From: Pictodentalium vernedei
Taxonomy: Eukaryota; Mollusca; Scaphopoda; Dentaliida; Dentaliidae
Assembly (NCBI GenBank): GCA_031216915.1
Contig: CM062294.1
Span: forward strand, 389,661,217 to 389,725,216
Reading direction: 5' to 3'
Length of the DNA: 64,000 nucleotides
Below are positions 42,301 to 52,239 of the stretch, one piece after another. Position 1 is the first letter of the stretch. Every line of letters starts with the position of its first letter. Both the position numbers and the translations under genes were made by a program. Below the pieces are notes generated by a model. The model was given only the letters and a program-made list of their open reading frames with translations, was not told the origin of the DNA and did not search any database.

Positions 42301-42775
42301 AGAGAGAGTCATGGAAGATTGCAATCGAAACTGGCGAGCAGGGGTTAGCGTGAAAAGATCACTGCAGGGGTTACAATATAAAGAAAAGCCAGCTTTTGAG
42401 AAGTACCTAGATGGCACCTTTGGAGGGTCACTGCTGTTCAAACTGAGATCAAGATCACTGGAGCTTCGGGGAAAAATTGGGAGAGATGGGGAAAAGGAAT
42501 GCCAAATGTGCCACCCTGGAGTAGTGGAGACCCTGGAACATTTTCTCTTGGAATGCCCACAGTATATACCTCATAGAATAAAATTTACTGGAAGAATAAT
42601 GCGGAAGTGGGGTGAAGAAACAAAGGATAGATGGCTGAAGGGGGACACGAGGGAGAGGGTAGGAATGCTTATTGAAGAAATTGAAAAAGAGGAAGTGAGG
42701 GACACTATTAAGCAGTTTATATCTGAATGCTGGGAGGAGAGGAGGGGAAGAGGGGGTGGGGTGCAGGGGGAATGA
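39323..42775 (+). CDS. LINE ORF2: APE endonuclease and reverse transcriptase
   Basis: 1150 codons, open throughout, starting 26 bases after ORF1. The endonuclease domain covers about residues 30-275: CNIQGL, GLSETW, MGDFNGH and LGSDHN carry the metal and phosphate-binding residues. The reverse transcriptase covers about 510-830: FIHKKGD, NYRGIS, FLDVKKAYDRVW, GLKQGCIFSPILF and FADD (about 739-742). A C-terminal CQMCHPG...LEHFLLEC zinc knuckle lies near residue 1060. The enzyme nicks target DNA and reverse-transcribes the element RNA (target-primed reverse transcription). No stop or frameshift is present, unlike the other transposons in the window. Confidence 0.92.
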   Translation: MGRTTNMHNTGTYQGYNNVPVMTKKQRFIKFGYCNIQGLHKKVSEISTMMDEGDFDIMGLSETWIRRDERVDQMKGCVWIGAGRTEGQKRGGGVGIYAKKELQPSLITDLTEARTQIPVSNEIVWAKIKLGNRSVAVGVVYLAVEGSKPEWNDSIYTTLRSNITELGSRGFSIVLMGDFNGHIGDKEEGIQGGDRKINTNGRKMLDLSKELGLKILNRDAKCKGKWTWERNDKKTIIDYILTDISVWREVIDVEIDDEGKNDLGSDHNLITVKIMGKKTNRDRNTFKEVWGLKQGADWKQFREKLKPNLECIPRDANVQSISDGIVNSLTEAGKECIGRVMVPTRELGYRVNEGLKKAIKERKVKCAAYRRSRKLKGVDNNDTRLMKGEYELARKKVNEIKNNNRKERNCSLARTIKKTGGSSSNVFWNWVNKRGKSSVQSIKVDGESTEDKGRIASELVKHWEKINDRRWGSGSPPKRNTLVEENLSNRVCSEITAEEVRNVVSKLKNGKAGGTDEIPNEFLKNGGEALIEVLTNLFNLALRKQEVPREWRESKVSFIHKKGDKEVLDNYRGISVSSNIGKVFCKVIYGRLEEVIEEKGFLGEIQNGFRKGRRVTDHLFTLTQLIESTKAEKKKMFLAFLDVKKAYDRVWREGMWRKLEGIGLGGDFVGIMKALYTDVQSQLSLGSITTKRVPMDIGLKQGCIFSPILFALYVKDLGDELIQSAEGVNVGDIKIPGLFFADDMVLMSRTEQGLEKLLEIVGRYGNTWRLELNENKSKVIPVGRKVDMTKRWRVGEFSIPEGESKQITVGETGEYEYLGVSINITGRGVYRNYSAKLILKGKRILNQLKLLGKNSFNKVFVGKTLWERVGLPSITYGTDVIPLNQTVIKKLENTQNDAGRWITGSSNAAALEAVRGELGWMKIKDRVDLGKLCYFNYLRNLPDNRWCKLMLDIIWNSNIETGWSKHVRELMDNYSIEVTNIEVGMKEGKRFVKERVMEDCNRNWRAGVSVKRSLQGLQYKEKPAFEKYLDGTFGGSLLFKLRSRSLELRGKIGRDGEKECQMCHPGVVETLEHFLLECPQYIPHRIKFTGRIMRKWGEETKDRWLKGDTRERVGMLIEEIEKEEVRDTIKQFISECWEERRGRGGGVQGE

Positions 42776-42879
42776 TGGCCTTCTCTTATGAGGACCGCGA
42801 CAAATCAGCGGCTGGCCAAAGAGTTATTATTATTATTAGTATTGTAAAGCTGGGTGACAGTTAGATGCCTCTAGCCAGA

Positions 42880-43740
42880 GCCGTATTGAAATGTGCACGT
42901 ACTGTGGATAAGTAGCACTGAATAAATCAACATTTGTCTAATTGGCCGCCGCCGGCCATCTTGAAATTTCGGACCGCACCCCAAAACACTCGTTCTCGTC
43001 CCAAGGTGATAACAAAGGTACCTAAGAAGTTTTGTTAAGATTGGTTCATAAATACAGCCTCTAGCCCGAGTTGTATTGACATGTGTACATACTGTGTATA
43101 AGTATCACTGAATAAATCAAAGTTCATCTAATTAGCAGAATTTCTGCAGGAGAAAAAAAAACCCCGTATTACATGTGATGTATTCCATGTTACTAAACGT
43201 TCATTCAAAAATTTATTCAAATCAGAACCTTCATATAGAAGTTCTGTACAAAAAACTGATTGTACCTAATTTTGATACAAAATGACCAGTGGCAGTCATC
43301 TTGAATTTCGGACCGCACCCAAAAACACTCGTTCTCGTCCCAAGGTGATAACAAAGATACCCTAGAAGTTAATAAGTACAACACCTGGCCCGAGCGGTAT
43401 TGACATGTGTACTTACTGACTGTGTATAAGTAGCACTGAATAAATCAAAGTTCATCTAATTTGCATAATTTCTGCACGAGAAAAAAAACCGTATTATATG
43501 TGATGTATTCCATGTTACTAAACATTCATACAAAAATTTCTTCAAATCAGAACTTTCATGCAGAAGTTCTGTACAAAAAACTGATTGCACTAATTTCGGT
43601 ACAAAATGGCTGCCGGTGGCCATCTTGAATTTCGGACCACACCCCCCAAAAAACTCGTTCTCGTCCCACGGTGATAATAAAGGTACCCAAGAAGTTTCGT
43701 AAAGATCGATTCATAAATAGGCCTCTAGCCCGAGCCGTAT
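42880..43740 (+). repeat. Tandem block of about 320-bp units after the LINE
   Basis: Two full units and one partial share cctctagcc.gagc.gtattga, gtgtataagtatcactgaat, atgtgatgtattccatgtta, gaagttctgtacaaaaaact, catcttgaatttcggaccgc, and ctcgttctcgtcccaaggtg. The sequence before the LINE (about 37520-37566) resembles the same unit, showing that the LINE landed within this block. The block ends with gacggacagacggacgacgg and the terminal repeat of the outer element. Confidence 0.7.
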
Positions 43741-44007
43741 TGAATTGTTGACGGACAGACGGACGACGGACCATGACATAACCTCAAATTTGACCACGTC
43801 AAAGTTGAGCTAAAAATGAACGTTATCCTTTTCATCAAACACTGCACACAGTCAAGTTAAGCTGGTGTCATTGACACTTTCATTAGTTCTACCATTACTG
43901 ATTGTGATCGATGTTTGAGATCAATTTCAGCATCTATGGTTTTATCCTGACCATAATACAAGTATAAAGTCAAGATCAGCCGAGCGTTAAAACCAATGCT
44001 GCCCACT

Positions 44008-44235
44008 TTATTCATTTATTTATTGATGTTTAAAGTCACATATTTCTACACAACAGCTACTCGTGACCGCAACATGGATATAAAGCCAAGTTTAGTCAAT
44101 CGTTTATAACCATGTTGTCCATTTTAGAAGACTTCCACCCCAAGCATTGGTGACTGGGTCCTATTTTAGTAGTAAAACGGAGCTTGTTTACCACAGTAAA
44201 CAAGGACTGCTTCACTTCCTGGGTTTCCCGCGGAG
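44008..44235 (+). repeat. 230-bp interspersed repeat, copy 3
   Basis: Full unit with tail, gtcaatcgtttataaccatg, agcattggtgactgggtcc, gtttaccacagtaaacaagg and a cctgggtttcccgcgg end. Confidence 0.65.
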
Positions 44236-44311
44236 GGTTGCCCACTTTGGAGGATTTGCACTGGAGCATTGGTTACAAGGTTCTACTATACAATAAAACA
44301 AATCTTGTTTA

Positions 44312-44570
44312 CTCCAGTATTTATTTATTTATTTATTTATTGGCGTTTAAGGTCACACATTTTTGCACAAAGGCTAATCATGACCACAACATGAGTATCA
44401 ATTCAAGACCAGGGGTGAGCGTTAATAAGCCATGTTGCCCATTTTAGAGAGGGTTTGCACCTCCCAAGCATTGGTGATTGGGTCCCATTTTACCAGTGTT
44501 TAAAACAGAGCCTGTTTACCACAGTGAACAGGCAATGCTTCACTTCTCGGGGTTCCCGCGGGGAATCTAC
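44312..44570 (+). repeat. 230-bp interspersed repeat, copy 4
   Basis: Same unit; the middle reads atgagtatcaattcaagac instead of the cggagataaag-type variant, a subfamily shared with the copy at 46362. Confidence 0.65.
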
Positions 44571-44655
44571 TCCAGTAATCAAGCACTGAACCCTTGAGAT
44601 TACCATACAGAGGTCACCTTACTTACAGCAAACACATTTTCTGTACAGAAAATAC

Positions 44656-44830
44656 ACAGAACGACACGCGCGTGTGAATGGGTTAATCGATATGACACGA
44701 GTGCCAGCGCAGAAGGATAAAACGAGAGGCCTCAGGCCTCGAGTTTATCCTTCTGAGGCCTCGTTTTATCCTTCTGCGCTGGCACAAGTGTCATATCGAT
44801 TAACCCATTCACATACACGTGTTGTTCTGT
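44656..44830. repeat. Long foldback with nested palindrome
   Basis: Arms of about 75 bp (tgaatgggttaatcgatatg, gccagcgcagaaggataaaa) are nearly perfect and meet around a gaggcctcaggcctcg core that is itself palindromic. Confidence 0.75.
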
Positions 44831-44881
44831 TTATTACACGCTTTTACGTCTATAAAAACAATTACTAGAAGGACACTCAGC

Positions 44882-45060
44882 AATAAGCCAATTTCGAAAC
44901 TGCCATCTTTGGACTTTAATCTATGCAAGGTCACAGGTCGCGAGGTGTAAACAGTGCGATTTCATTGCTAACAAAGCGTTTTCTTGGAATGTTTATACCT
45001 CGCGACCTGTGACCTTGCATAGATTAAAAGCCAAGATGGCAGTTTCGAAATTGGCTTATT
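44882..45060. repeat. Foldback MITE, about 72-bp arms
   Basis: aataagccaatttcgaaac, ctttaatctatgcaaggtca and caggtcgcgaggt recur inverted at the other end; the centre (about 35 bp) is unpaired. Confidence 0.78.
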
Positions 45061-45126
45061 CATTTGACGACTATCAACAAAAAGAACAAATTTGCAAGGG
45101 GAGCCAGCTTTACTATTTCGTCTCCT

Positions 45127-45178
45127 GAGTTCTAGTGTGTTCTATGTGCCTACTGGCACATAGAACACACTGGAACTC
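45127..45178. repeat. Short perfect hairpin
   Basis: gtgtgttctatgtgcc and ggcacatagaacacac form a 16-bp perfect stem with a 4-base loop, extended by gagttct/ggaactc. Confidence 0.7.
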
Positions 45179-45426
45179 CAGGGACGATTTTTAGCCATCA
45201 CTAGCGATTAAAATTGTAATTGCGTTGCATGATTTGAAGAAAATTCCAGTGAAATTTTGCTTCTTTTTAAAAATAGTCTGTCAGCGATTTCCGTTCTATG
45301 TGCGGAACAGATTTTCATTTTCCGCACGGCTTAGTGTGGGGATTACATAGAACAGGCATGTAATAAATGGGAGATATGGAAAAGATAAAATTGGTAAAAA
45401 TTGAAAGAACATACATTCATTTACAG

Positions 45427-45537
45427 GTCTGGCTGTTACGAGACAATGGACATGTACTTTTGAAGAATCAATGTGTGGGATGAAGAATGAGGGAGGCAAT
45501 GATTTCAACTGGTTTGTTACGAACTCAAGAGAAAAAG
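45427..45537 (+). CDS. Host exon: first part of a MAM domain
   Basis: The exon is too short to stand out as an ORF and was found by splice sites. The acceptor ttcatttacag ends at 45426 and the donor gtgggt begins at 45538. Its 111 bases are in phase 1-1 and continue the frame of the CCP exon. The translation has WTCTFEESMCG and NDFNWFV, the C-x-FE...C-G...DF-x-W opening of MAM domains. MAM modules act in cell adhesion of extracellular receptors. The following exon (51252) enters in the matching phase and supplies the second part of the same domain. Confidence 0.82.
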
Positions 45538-46361
45538 GTGGGTAACTTGCAAACCTCTCTTCCAATTTCTACAGCTAATCAGAAAGTTTATTTACAAGGC
45601 CTGTACTAAAATTGTGATAAAAACACTTCTTCATCACTGCAGTTTCAGCAATAAACCTATGTATTTATTGGTCACTTTCAGCATCTACGGCTGTATCATA
45701 ACCACAGAACTAGTATAAAGTCAAATCAAACCAATTACTTATTCATATGCAGCACATTTTAACCCTTAAAGGATGGAAAAGTTTTACATAGTTTTTGCTA
45801 CACTCTGAGTCTACATCCGGTGGCTTTGCAGGTGATTCTGGGAAAGTCTTGTCTTATTTGATATATTGTTCAGAGTGATCATTGATGATCTTATTGTCAA
45901 GAAAAAATGTAGCACTATTTCAAGCAAGACAATCTTCACCAGTTGTTCCAAGAAGTGACTTCCCCTCCCAATACACACATACCCCCCCCCCCCCCCACAC
46001 ACACACCCTGTATGTTTGTCCTTCCAACATTCCTGCCAATAAAGCATTGCAAGAAATGCTGGAATGGAATTTCCTGCATCTTTAAAGAAAATCTGAAATA
46101 ACTTCTAACTATTAAGGACCAAAAGTTTTTTATAACCCTTTTGCAACAGTTTGACAGTCAACATCATGTCATTTTGTAGATCTTCCATAGCAGCCATGAC
46201 TAGATTTGGTGAAAAATATCTTGAAAATACTCAGTGTGTTAAGAGTTAAAGAAATTCCACCAGTTACCAGGTGTTTTTGTTCACCACAGTAAATGGGAAT
46301 GGCTCCACTTCTCAGGGTTCCCACAAGGAACCAATAAACCACAATAAAACATTGGAGAACT

Positions 46362-46600
46362 ATTATTTATGTATTGGTGTTTAAGGACACATAGTTTTGC
46401 ACAATGGCTAATCATAACCACATCATGAGTATCAACTCAAGACAAGGGGTGAGCGTTAATAAGCCATGTTGCCCATTTAAGAGAGCGTTTGCACCTCCCA
46501 AGCATTGGTGACTGGGTCCTAATTTACCTGTAAAACTGAGTCTGTTTACCACAGTGAACAGGCACTGTTTCACTTCCCGGGGTTCCCATGGGGAATTGGA
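46362..46600 (+). repeat. 230-bp interspersed repeat, copy 5
   Basis: Same subfamily as the copy at 44312 (atgagtatcaactcaagac, gagcgttaataagccatgtt). Confidence 0.65.
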
Positions 46601-47624
46601 GTAGAAAGCTTTTTACAGAGGGAAATGGTGTAAACAAGGGTTGAAACCATATAACTTTATGACGGTAACTATCGATGCATAACATCAACATGGAACACAA
46701 GTGGGCACATATCAATTTGTATTAGTCATTTTCGGAAGAAATTTTATGATCCATTATTCACCCCCATTATAAAAGGGGACATGATGTCTTTTATCTTGTT
46801 AAATGTTTTCAAGAAGATTTCTAAAAAACATTAAATCCTTGATTCTAATTACTGATTCGTGATTATTTTTTGGGTGTATGGACAATTTTGTTATCATAAA
46901 GAAAAAAAATCTGTCCAAACTCTAAATTTCAAACAAAATCATTGTTGAAGAGAAGAAAGGCTATAGAAACAGTACTGCTGTTTTAGTCTAACTCTGTTGA
47001 AAAGTACTATTCTTTTTCCAGTGTGAGTTTGTATTTTTCTTCCCAATTTTTGTAAATAGTAGAACACTCAAAAATTTATATGTGTAATATGCATCAAGGA
47101 GTAGGAAGCATGCCCCTCCCCGCCACACTTTTTCCACCAATTATGTGTACTGCATCACTTACATAAGAACATTAAGTACTGTATGAATTATTTTTCACCT
47201 GAACAACCATTTTGTTCTCTTCAGCCCTTATTCACCCACAAATACTGTCTCTCAATTTAGTCTAAATGTGTGAAATCTTTCAAATATATCTCTGTAAAAA
47301 ACCCTAAAAATCTCCTATGACATGCAAGGAAACAGGGGTTTATGGACCCTTGAATTCAAAATTGTCCTTCCACTGACCAAATCATTGCCCCATGATGGCC
47401 TCATTTATTTCCCCCTGGTGAAAACATAATGGGTGCCTCCATCCGTCCATAGTTAGAATTTTTAGTAACAACCAATCGACCTTCATCTTGCCTGGGAGAA
47501 TGATAAACAAGGAAGCATACATCACTCGATAGAACATTTTTAACCCGCAGGAAGTAGATGTGTCAATGTACATATATATATTGCCTTGAGAATATAAAAT
47601 TTGTTCGTTTTTGCTTTCACCGCC

Positions 47625-47915
47625 TCTGGTCGGAACAAGCCAGTGTACCGGGAGAGAACCACCATGTAGCAGCAGGTAACTATTGGACTACCCAATTTAT
47701 TAACCCCACACAAAGTGGTTTAGCATTGGTTGAAGGAATGTGTACCATTGGCGAGCATTATGCTTTGGCACACAGCACCACCAAACTCCCACTTGGGCAC
47801 TTGAGATTACATGTCTCGCCCAAGGGCACAATGTATAAAATGGGGAGCAGGATTGAACCTGTGTCTTTCAATCAGAAATCCAATGTCCAAACCAATAAGC
47901 CCCCACACTCCCATA
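47625..47915 (-). mobile_element. SINE, old copy with tRNA-like head
   Basis: On the minus strand a head with a degenerate B box (ggttcaatcctg) is followed by the common core (gtgcccttgggcgagaca, gcatgctc-type segment, cattccttcaaccaatgc). It is diverged and lacks a clear target duplication. Confidence 0.6.
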
Positions 47916-48009
47916 CTTATAAATAGCTTCTAAATTAACCCAGTACTTAACCCCTTAGCCAATTCACACAATGCCCAAATTTGTTATTTTAATTAATTTC
48001 TTTTTTCAA

Positions 48010-48120
48010 TTGTTTTCTAAAAATTTAAAGAAAACCATATCATGTGACCCCTTATTGGAATGAGCTTGATCCAATGTGGAGTCATTTGATATGGTTTTCT
48101 TTAAATGTTTTGAAAAATAA
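48010..48120. repeat. Foldback hairpin, family A relative
   Basis: Arms aaaatttaaagaaaaccata and inverted copy surround a tgacccct..attggaat-like centre, the same centre as at 25322 and 53482. Confidence 0.65.
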
Positions 48121-48455
48121 CTTTTTTAACTGCTCAATTTGTAAATATTATGTGGTCGGATGCAATCGATTTGTTAGGTAAAGGGGTACCTGGGAGAGAG
48201 CTAGATTAATTTTTATTATTGGAATTTGTTCACCTATTTTTGCTATGTTACAATTTACAGGAGAGTGACCATTGACACTTTCCTATAAATTGTAGCCTGA
48301 TAAATCAATACAGCAAAAATAATTTTGCTTTTAAGAAATTTTGAAGCAATTCCACAGAATATAATCCTTTTAACCCTCTGTACACAGATGCTGAAATATC
48401 AAAATTTCAAAATGAAAATTTTTCCCATGATGCAACTCAGAATTTAACCAATTAA

Positions 48456-48500
48456 ATCTTGTTTGACAGTGTGCAATGAGCTCTGTCAAACAGGAATGAA
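48456..48500. repeat. Small hairpin, gctctgtcaaacaag family
   Basis: cttgtttgacag and ctgtcaaacagg pair around gtgcaatgag. Sisters lie near 31125 and 36084. Confidence 0.55.
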
Positions 48501-48959
48501 TTGGTTAAATTCCTAATTGCATGAAAAAGAGGTCTCAAACAAAAAAGAATTGGTAAAATTTCAAATAGCATGATGGGAACATTTGCAGATTGAAATTTTG
48601 GTATTTTGACTTTAATGTTTAGAGGGATTAATTGAGGTACCATTAAAGTTGGGCTTACATACTCAATTAGTCAACTAGTGCAATAATAATAGATGACAAT
48701 TTTTCTCTGAATAACAACAAATTTCCATCTTTTGCTTCCAATACATAATGTTGTAACAGAAATTTCACCAAAATAAATAGCAACAACTACCGTGCAATCT
48801 CGCCAAAGTGGAAATTCTGTTGAGAGGTAAAAAGTATGCCGTCTATTAATAATTATGTGGATGCAATGCAAAAACTTGAGTCTAGTTAGCCTAGAAAGAT
48901 ATAGTCAAGTCTGACTGGATGGCAAACATGCGGCATTAGGAATTTAATTTATTATATTA

Positions 48960-50526
48960 CCCAAAGTTTGCTAAGCACCAAGTATATTCAACTACCTATT
49001 TTACATTTTCGTTGAAATATTGTTATGAAAAGTGTATGTACTTTATATTTAATTATATCTTTAATGATTTAAGTGCAGAAATTGAGATTTTGTTTGTGTT
49101 TGACATTATTTTTTAGCTTTTGAATACGATAACCATGGAAAATGGATATTATTGGTAAAAGAGGAAATTTTTTAAATTTGCCAAAAAATTGGCGGAGTGA
49201 ACTGATATGGGTTCAATATCCAGTATGAGACCCATTATTGTTAATTACAGCTTGACAACGCCTTCTCATGCTCCCAATCAGGTTCCAGATGGTCCTTTGT
49301 GGGATGTTGTTCCATTCTTGGACCAGCATGGCACCAAGCTCCTGGACACTTTTTGGTTGGACTGGACGGACTGAAATTGCAAGCTGCAACTCATTCCAGA
49401 CATGTTCGATTGAATTGAGGTCAGGGCATCTTGCTGGCCAGTCCACACGCTCAATCCCCTCCCTCTGTTGGTACCCCCAGACAGCATGGGCAACATGAGG
49501 ACGGGCATTATCGTCCATCAGAATGAATCTTTCACCCACTCCACCTGAATACAATCTGACGTGGGCATCCGGGATCTCATCAAAATACCGCTGTGCAGTC
49601 AATGTACCACCGTCAAGGACACAGAGCTCTGTACGTCCATCCCAGCTGATGCCGCCACAGACCATTATTGACCCTCCACCATAGCGGTCATGCTCAGCAA
49701 TGTTGGCTGCATGGAATCGCTCTCCTGATCTTCTCCATACCCTAGAATGCCTATCTGTGTTGTCAAGGCAGTACCTTGACTCATCTGTAAAAAGGACAGG
49801 TCGTCAATCTTCTCTGGTCCATCCAACATGCTCCATGGCCCATTCATATTGTGCCTGGCAGTGGTTCTGGGACAGCTGAATGTGAATACATGGTCTTTTT
49901 GATCGGAGACCACCTTCGTGTAACCTTGCCCGGATAGTCTGCATCGAAACATTTACCCCGGATGCATTCTGAAGGTCCCTGCGAAGCTGGGTTGCTGTGT
50001 CAAAGCGGTTCCTACAGGCCTGAATGATCAAAAACCGGTCTTCAGCTGAAGATGTTGCGCTGTCTCTGCCACCACCATGCCATCGTACTGGTGTGCCACA
50101 CTGCTGAAATCTTGCCCAGGCACTGGTGATCATGTATGGTGCACACCAAGGGCTTCACCGACCTGACGATGGGTAGCCCCTTGCTCCACCATCCCTACAG
50201 TCCACCACATTTCTGCTTCAGACAAATGTCTTAGAATTGCATTCGCCATATTCAATCATTAAATCGCAAGGGTTTGAGTTGAAATGAAGACTGAATACCC
50301 TACACATCTCATGTACAGGTAGACAGTACACGAAAACATCATGGAAATCAAGGAGTACATGCTTTCCATGAATGTCACGAAAAGTCTGCCTGTCAAGAGA
50401 GCGAATGTAAACACTGGGGACCATCTCGATACATTCCTCAATCATATCCACCAAAAATATCGCAAATGTGTCACAAGAAAATTTCACAATGATGTGTCAA
50501 ATATGTGGTGCTTAGCAAACTTTGAG
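48960..50526 (-). mobile_element. Tc1/mariner-type DNA transposon, decayed
   Basis: Terminal inverted repeats (ccaaagtttgctaagcacca at the left and its inverted copy at the right) are flanked by TA on both sides (48958-48959 and 50527-50528), the family's target duplication. Length about 1.57 kb, with a broken transposase gene on the minus strand. Confidence 0.85.
49213..50249 (-). pseudogene. Tc1-type transposase (DD34E), frameshifted
   Basis: The N-terminal helix-turn-helix region starts at ATG 50249 (LSEAEMWW ... GATHRQVGEALGVHH). A frameshift near 50135 leads to the second piece (RDSATSSAEDR ... TQLRRDLQ ... TIRARLHEGGLRS), followed by breaks near 49804 and 49665. The last piece, 150 codons to 49213, carries VCGGISWDG, the second Asp in FILMDDNARPH and the Glu in CPDLNSIEHVW. 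There are 34 residues between that Asp and Glu, the Tc1 spacing. The enzyme would cut and rejoin transposon ends; this copy cannot make it. Confidence 0.85.
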
Positions 50527-51251
50527 TAGTATATTATTATTTACTGGTGTTTTCCTTTACATATTTATCAGACAGTAACCAATTTTGCTGACAGATGTAG
50601 CAGATTCCTATGAAATCATAATATAGCATACCTTACAATTTTCAGGTGTGCGATTTATTCGCTTACCTACTGCTTGCCTTAAAAAAAATTAAGGTGGGCG
50701 AAAACTAGCCCTCCTGGCCTTAGAAAATTATGATTACCTTAACAACCTATTCCTAAAACCCACAAATTTACAGATCTCTGATGTTTGTGGTCTCTGTAAG
50801 ACAACTGCACTGCCCCCTCCCAAACCTCCAGGCCTCAGCAAGGAGTGGGAGGGGCAGAGTAGCCATCTCACAGAGACTACCTTGTTAGCAGTACCAAATG
50901 AAATGTACAAAGTCCACTGGGCAGAATGCATTATAATAGTAAAACTTAATTTTGCCACTTTTAGTTTTTGTAAGCTTCAGAGCTAATCACTCTCCTAGGC
51001 CATGCGAGGGAAGCGTATTTTAGCCCTTCTGCATTTTAAGAATGCCAGGCCTTATATTTATGTGTTGGTGTTTAAGGTCACTTTCAGCATCTGTGCCAAT
51101 ATGATGACTGTAACACATGTATAAAGCCAAGTTCAGCCAGTTGTTTTTTTTTATTTTACCTAACAGAAAAGGCAGACGATACTTTCAAACAAAATTCTTG
51201 AATAACTAAATTTTTTGTTCAAAAAACATAGCTTATGTTATCTAATTCCAG
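50527..51251. other. Intron before the second MAM exon
   Basis: AT-rich unique sequence with a partial SINE tail at about 51055-51085 (ttggtgtttaaggtcac). No other feature. Confidence 0.5.
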
Positions 51252-51514
51252 GGCGTTTCCTACATGTGGAATCCAACAGACTCCATAACATTGGAGACAA
51301 AGGAAGAATTGTCACTAAACATTATCAACCAAGCCATAACAATTACTGCCTCAGATTTGGATATCGAATGTTTGGTGACAGAACCACCCAGTTAGTAGTA
51401 TACATAAGCCAGATGGGAAATACCAAGGAAAAACTTCTCAACACTATGGCAAAATTTCATGATGAGGAGTGGCAAAAGATGAATGTCACTGTAAGCAGTC
51501 CACATCCTTTCAAG
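51252..51514 (+). CDS. Host exon: second part of the MAM domain
   Basis: The acceptor tctaattccag ends at 51251. The preferred donor gtattt is at 51515 because the reading fits the MAM beta-strand VTVSSPHPFKV; an earlier donor (gtaagc at 51491) is possible. The exon enters in phase 1 and leaves in phase 0. The translation shows GRFLHVESN, CLRFGYRMFG, LVVYISQM and EEWQKMNVTV, the central MAM motifs. The end of the domain should lie in a further exon that I could not find in the window. Confidence 0.8.
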
Positions 51515-51614
51515 GTATTTTATTATTTTACTTACTGTTTAACTTATTTATTGGTGTTTAGAAAGTTGTAAGATCACTTTCAACATCTATGGCCATATCT
51601 TGACTGCAAAATAG

Positions 51615-51830
51615 TTAATTTTATTTATTGGCATTTAAGGTCAGATATTTCTGCACATTGGCTTACCGTGATCACAGCATGGAGATAAAGTCAAGTTTAG
51701 TCAATCATTGATACTCATATTGTCCATTTTAGAGGACTTCCACCCCAAGCATTGGTTACCAGATCCTATTTTACCAGTGAAACAGAACTTGTTTACCACA
51801 TATAACATTCCCTGCTTCACTTCCCAGGAT
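51615..51830 (+). repeat. 230-bp interspersed repeat, copy 6
   Basis: Full unit (gtcaagtttagtcaatcatt, aagcattggttaccagatcc, gtttaccacatataac) directly followed by a SINE core. Confidence 0.6.
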
Positions 51831-51837
51831 TGGGAGC

Positions 51838-52110
51838 ACAGTGACTTACGGAACTGAACTTCAAACCAAAAGGTCCATAGTTTGATCCCTGCCAGGGGCA
51901 ACTGCGTTGTGTCCTTGAGCAAGGCACTTAATCCTGATTGCCCATGTGGGGGCATGGTAGCGTTGTGTGCTCGGACATACTACCCGTCGATGGTGAACTT
52001 GTCTTCAACCAATGATAACCCTGTTTGTTTGGAGTTAGTACATTGGGGAGTCTGTCAGTTACTTGCCATTGCTCAGTGGTTCTATCCGGCCCCCCTCCAC
52101 CTGTAAAACT
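51838..52110 (+). mobile_element. SINE with degraded tRNA-like head
   Basis: gtttgatccctgcc resembles the B box. The core follows (gttgtgtccttgagcaagg, gtgggggcatggtagcg, cttcaaccaatgataaccct, cctccacctgtaaaactg). Confidence 0.65.
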
Positions 52111-52239
52111 GTCTGACATGAGGTGACCCTGGCTGTCGAAAGTTTCGTTGAACTTCAAAAAATAAAAAAAAAACAAGAAAAGCATTGCAAAGCGATTCCA
52201 ATCCCCCTGCAAACAAATATATTCGAAACCAATCATAAT

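Larger units (their letters stand above)
37549..42837 (+). mobile_element. Non-LTR retrotransposon (LINE), apparently intact
   Basis: A 12-bp duplication (agtattgtaaag at 37537-37548 and 42838-42849) frames it; the right copy follows a short (TTA)n tail. The element has ORF1 with an SGNH esterase-like domain and ORF2 with APE endonuclease, reverse transcriptase and a C-terminal zinc knuckle. It has no RNase H. Both ORFs are open from end to end. The 5' border is less sure than the 3' border. A microsatellite tail and an esterase ORF1 recall CR1/L2-group elements, but the clade needs a tree. Confidence 0.85.
34290..43888. mobile_element. Nested composite element with terminal inverted repeats
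   Basis: The first 70 bases (atgaaagtgtcaatgaca, gcttaacttga, gtgtttgatgaaaa-like) recur inverted at 43818-43888. Between them are an inverted-repeat block (34365-37413), a third, partial end-like copy at about 37424, the LINE insertion (37549-42837) and a tandem block (42880-43740). This can be read as one foldback-type element, or two adjacent ones, that a LINE entered later. No transposase gene was found outside the LINE. Confidence 0.55.
45538..48959. other. Intron within the MAM domain, no exon
   Basis: Contents are a C-run near 45980, a copy of the 230-bp repeat, a reverse SINE, two hairpins and AT-rich unique DNA. No coding segment fits the splice phase. Confidence 0.5.
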
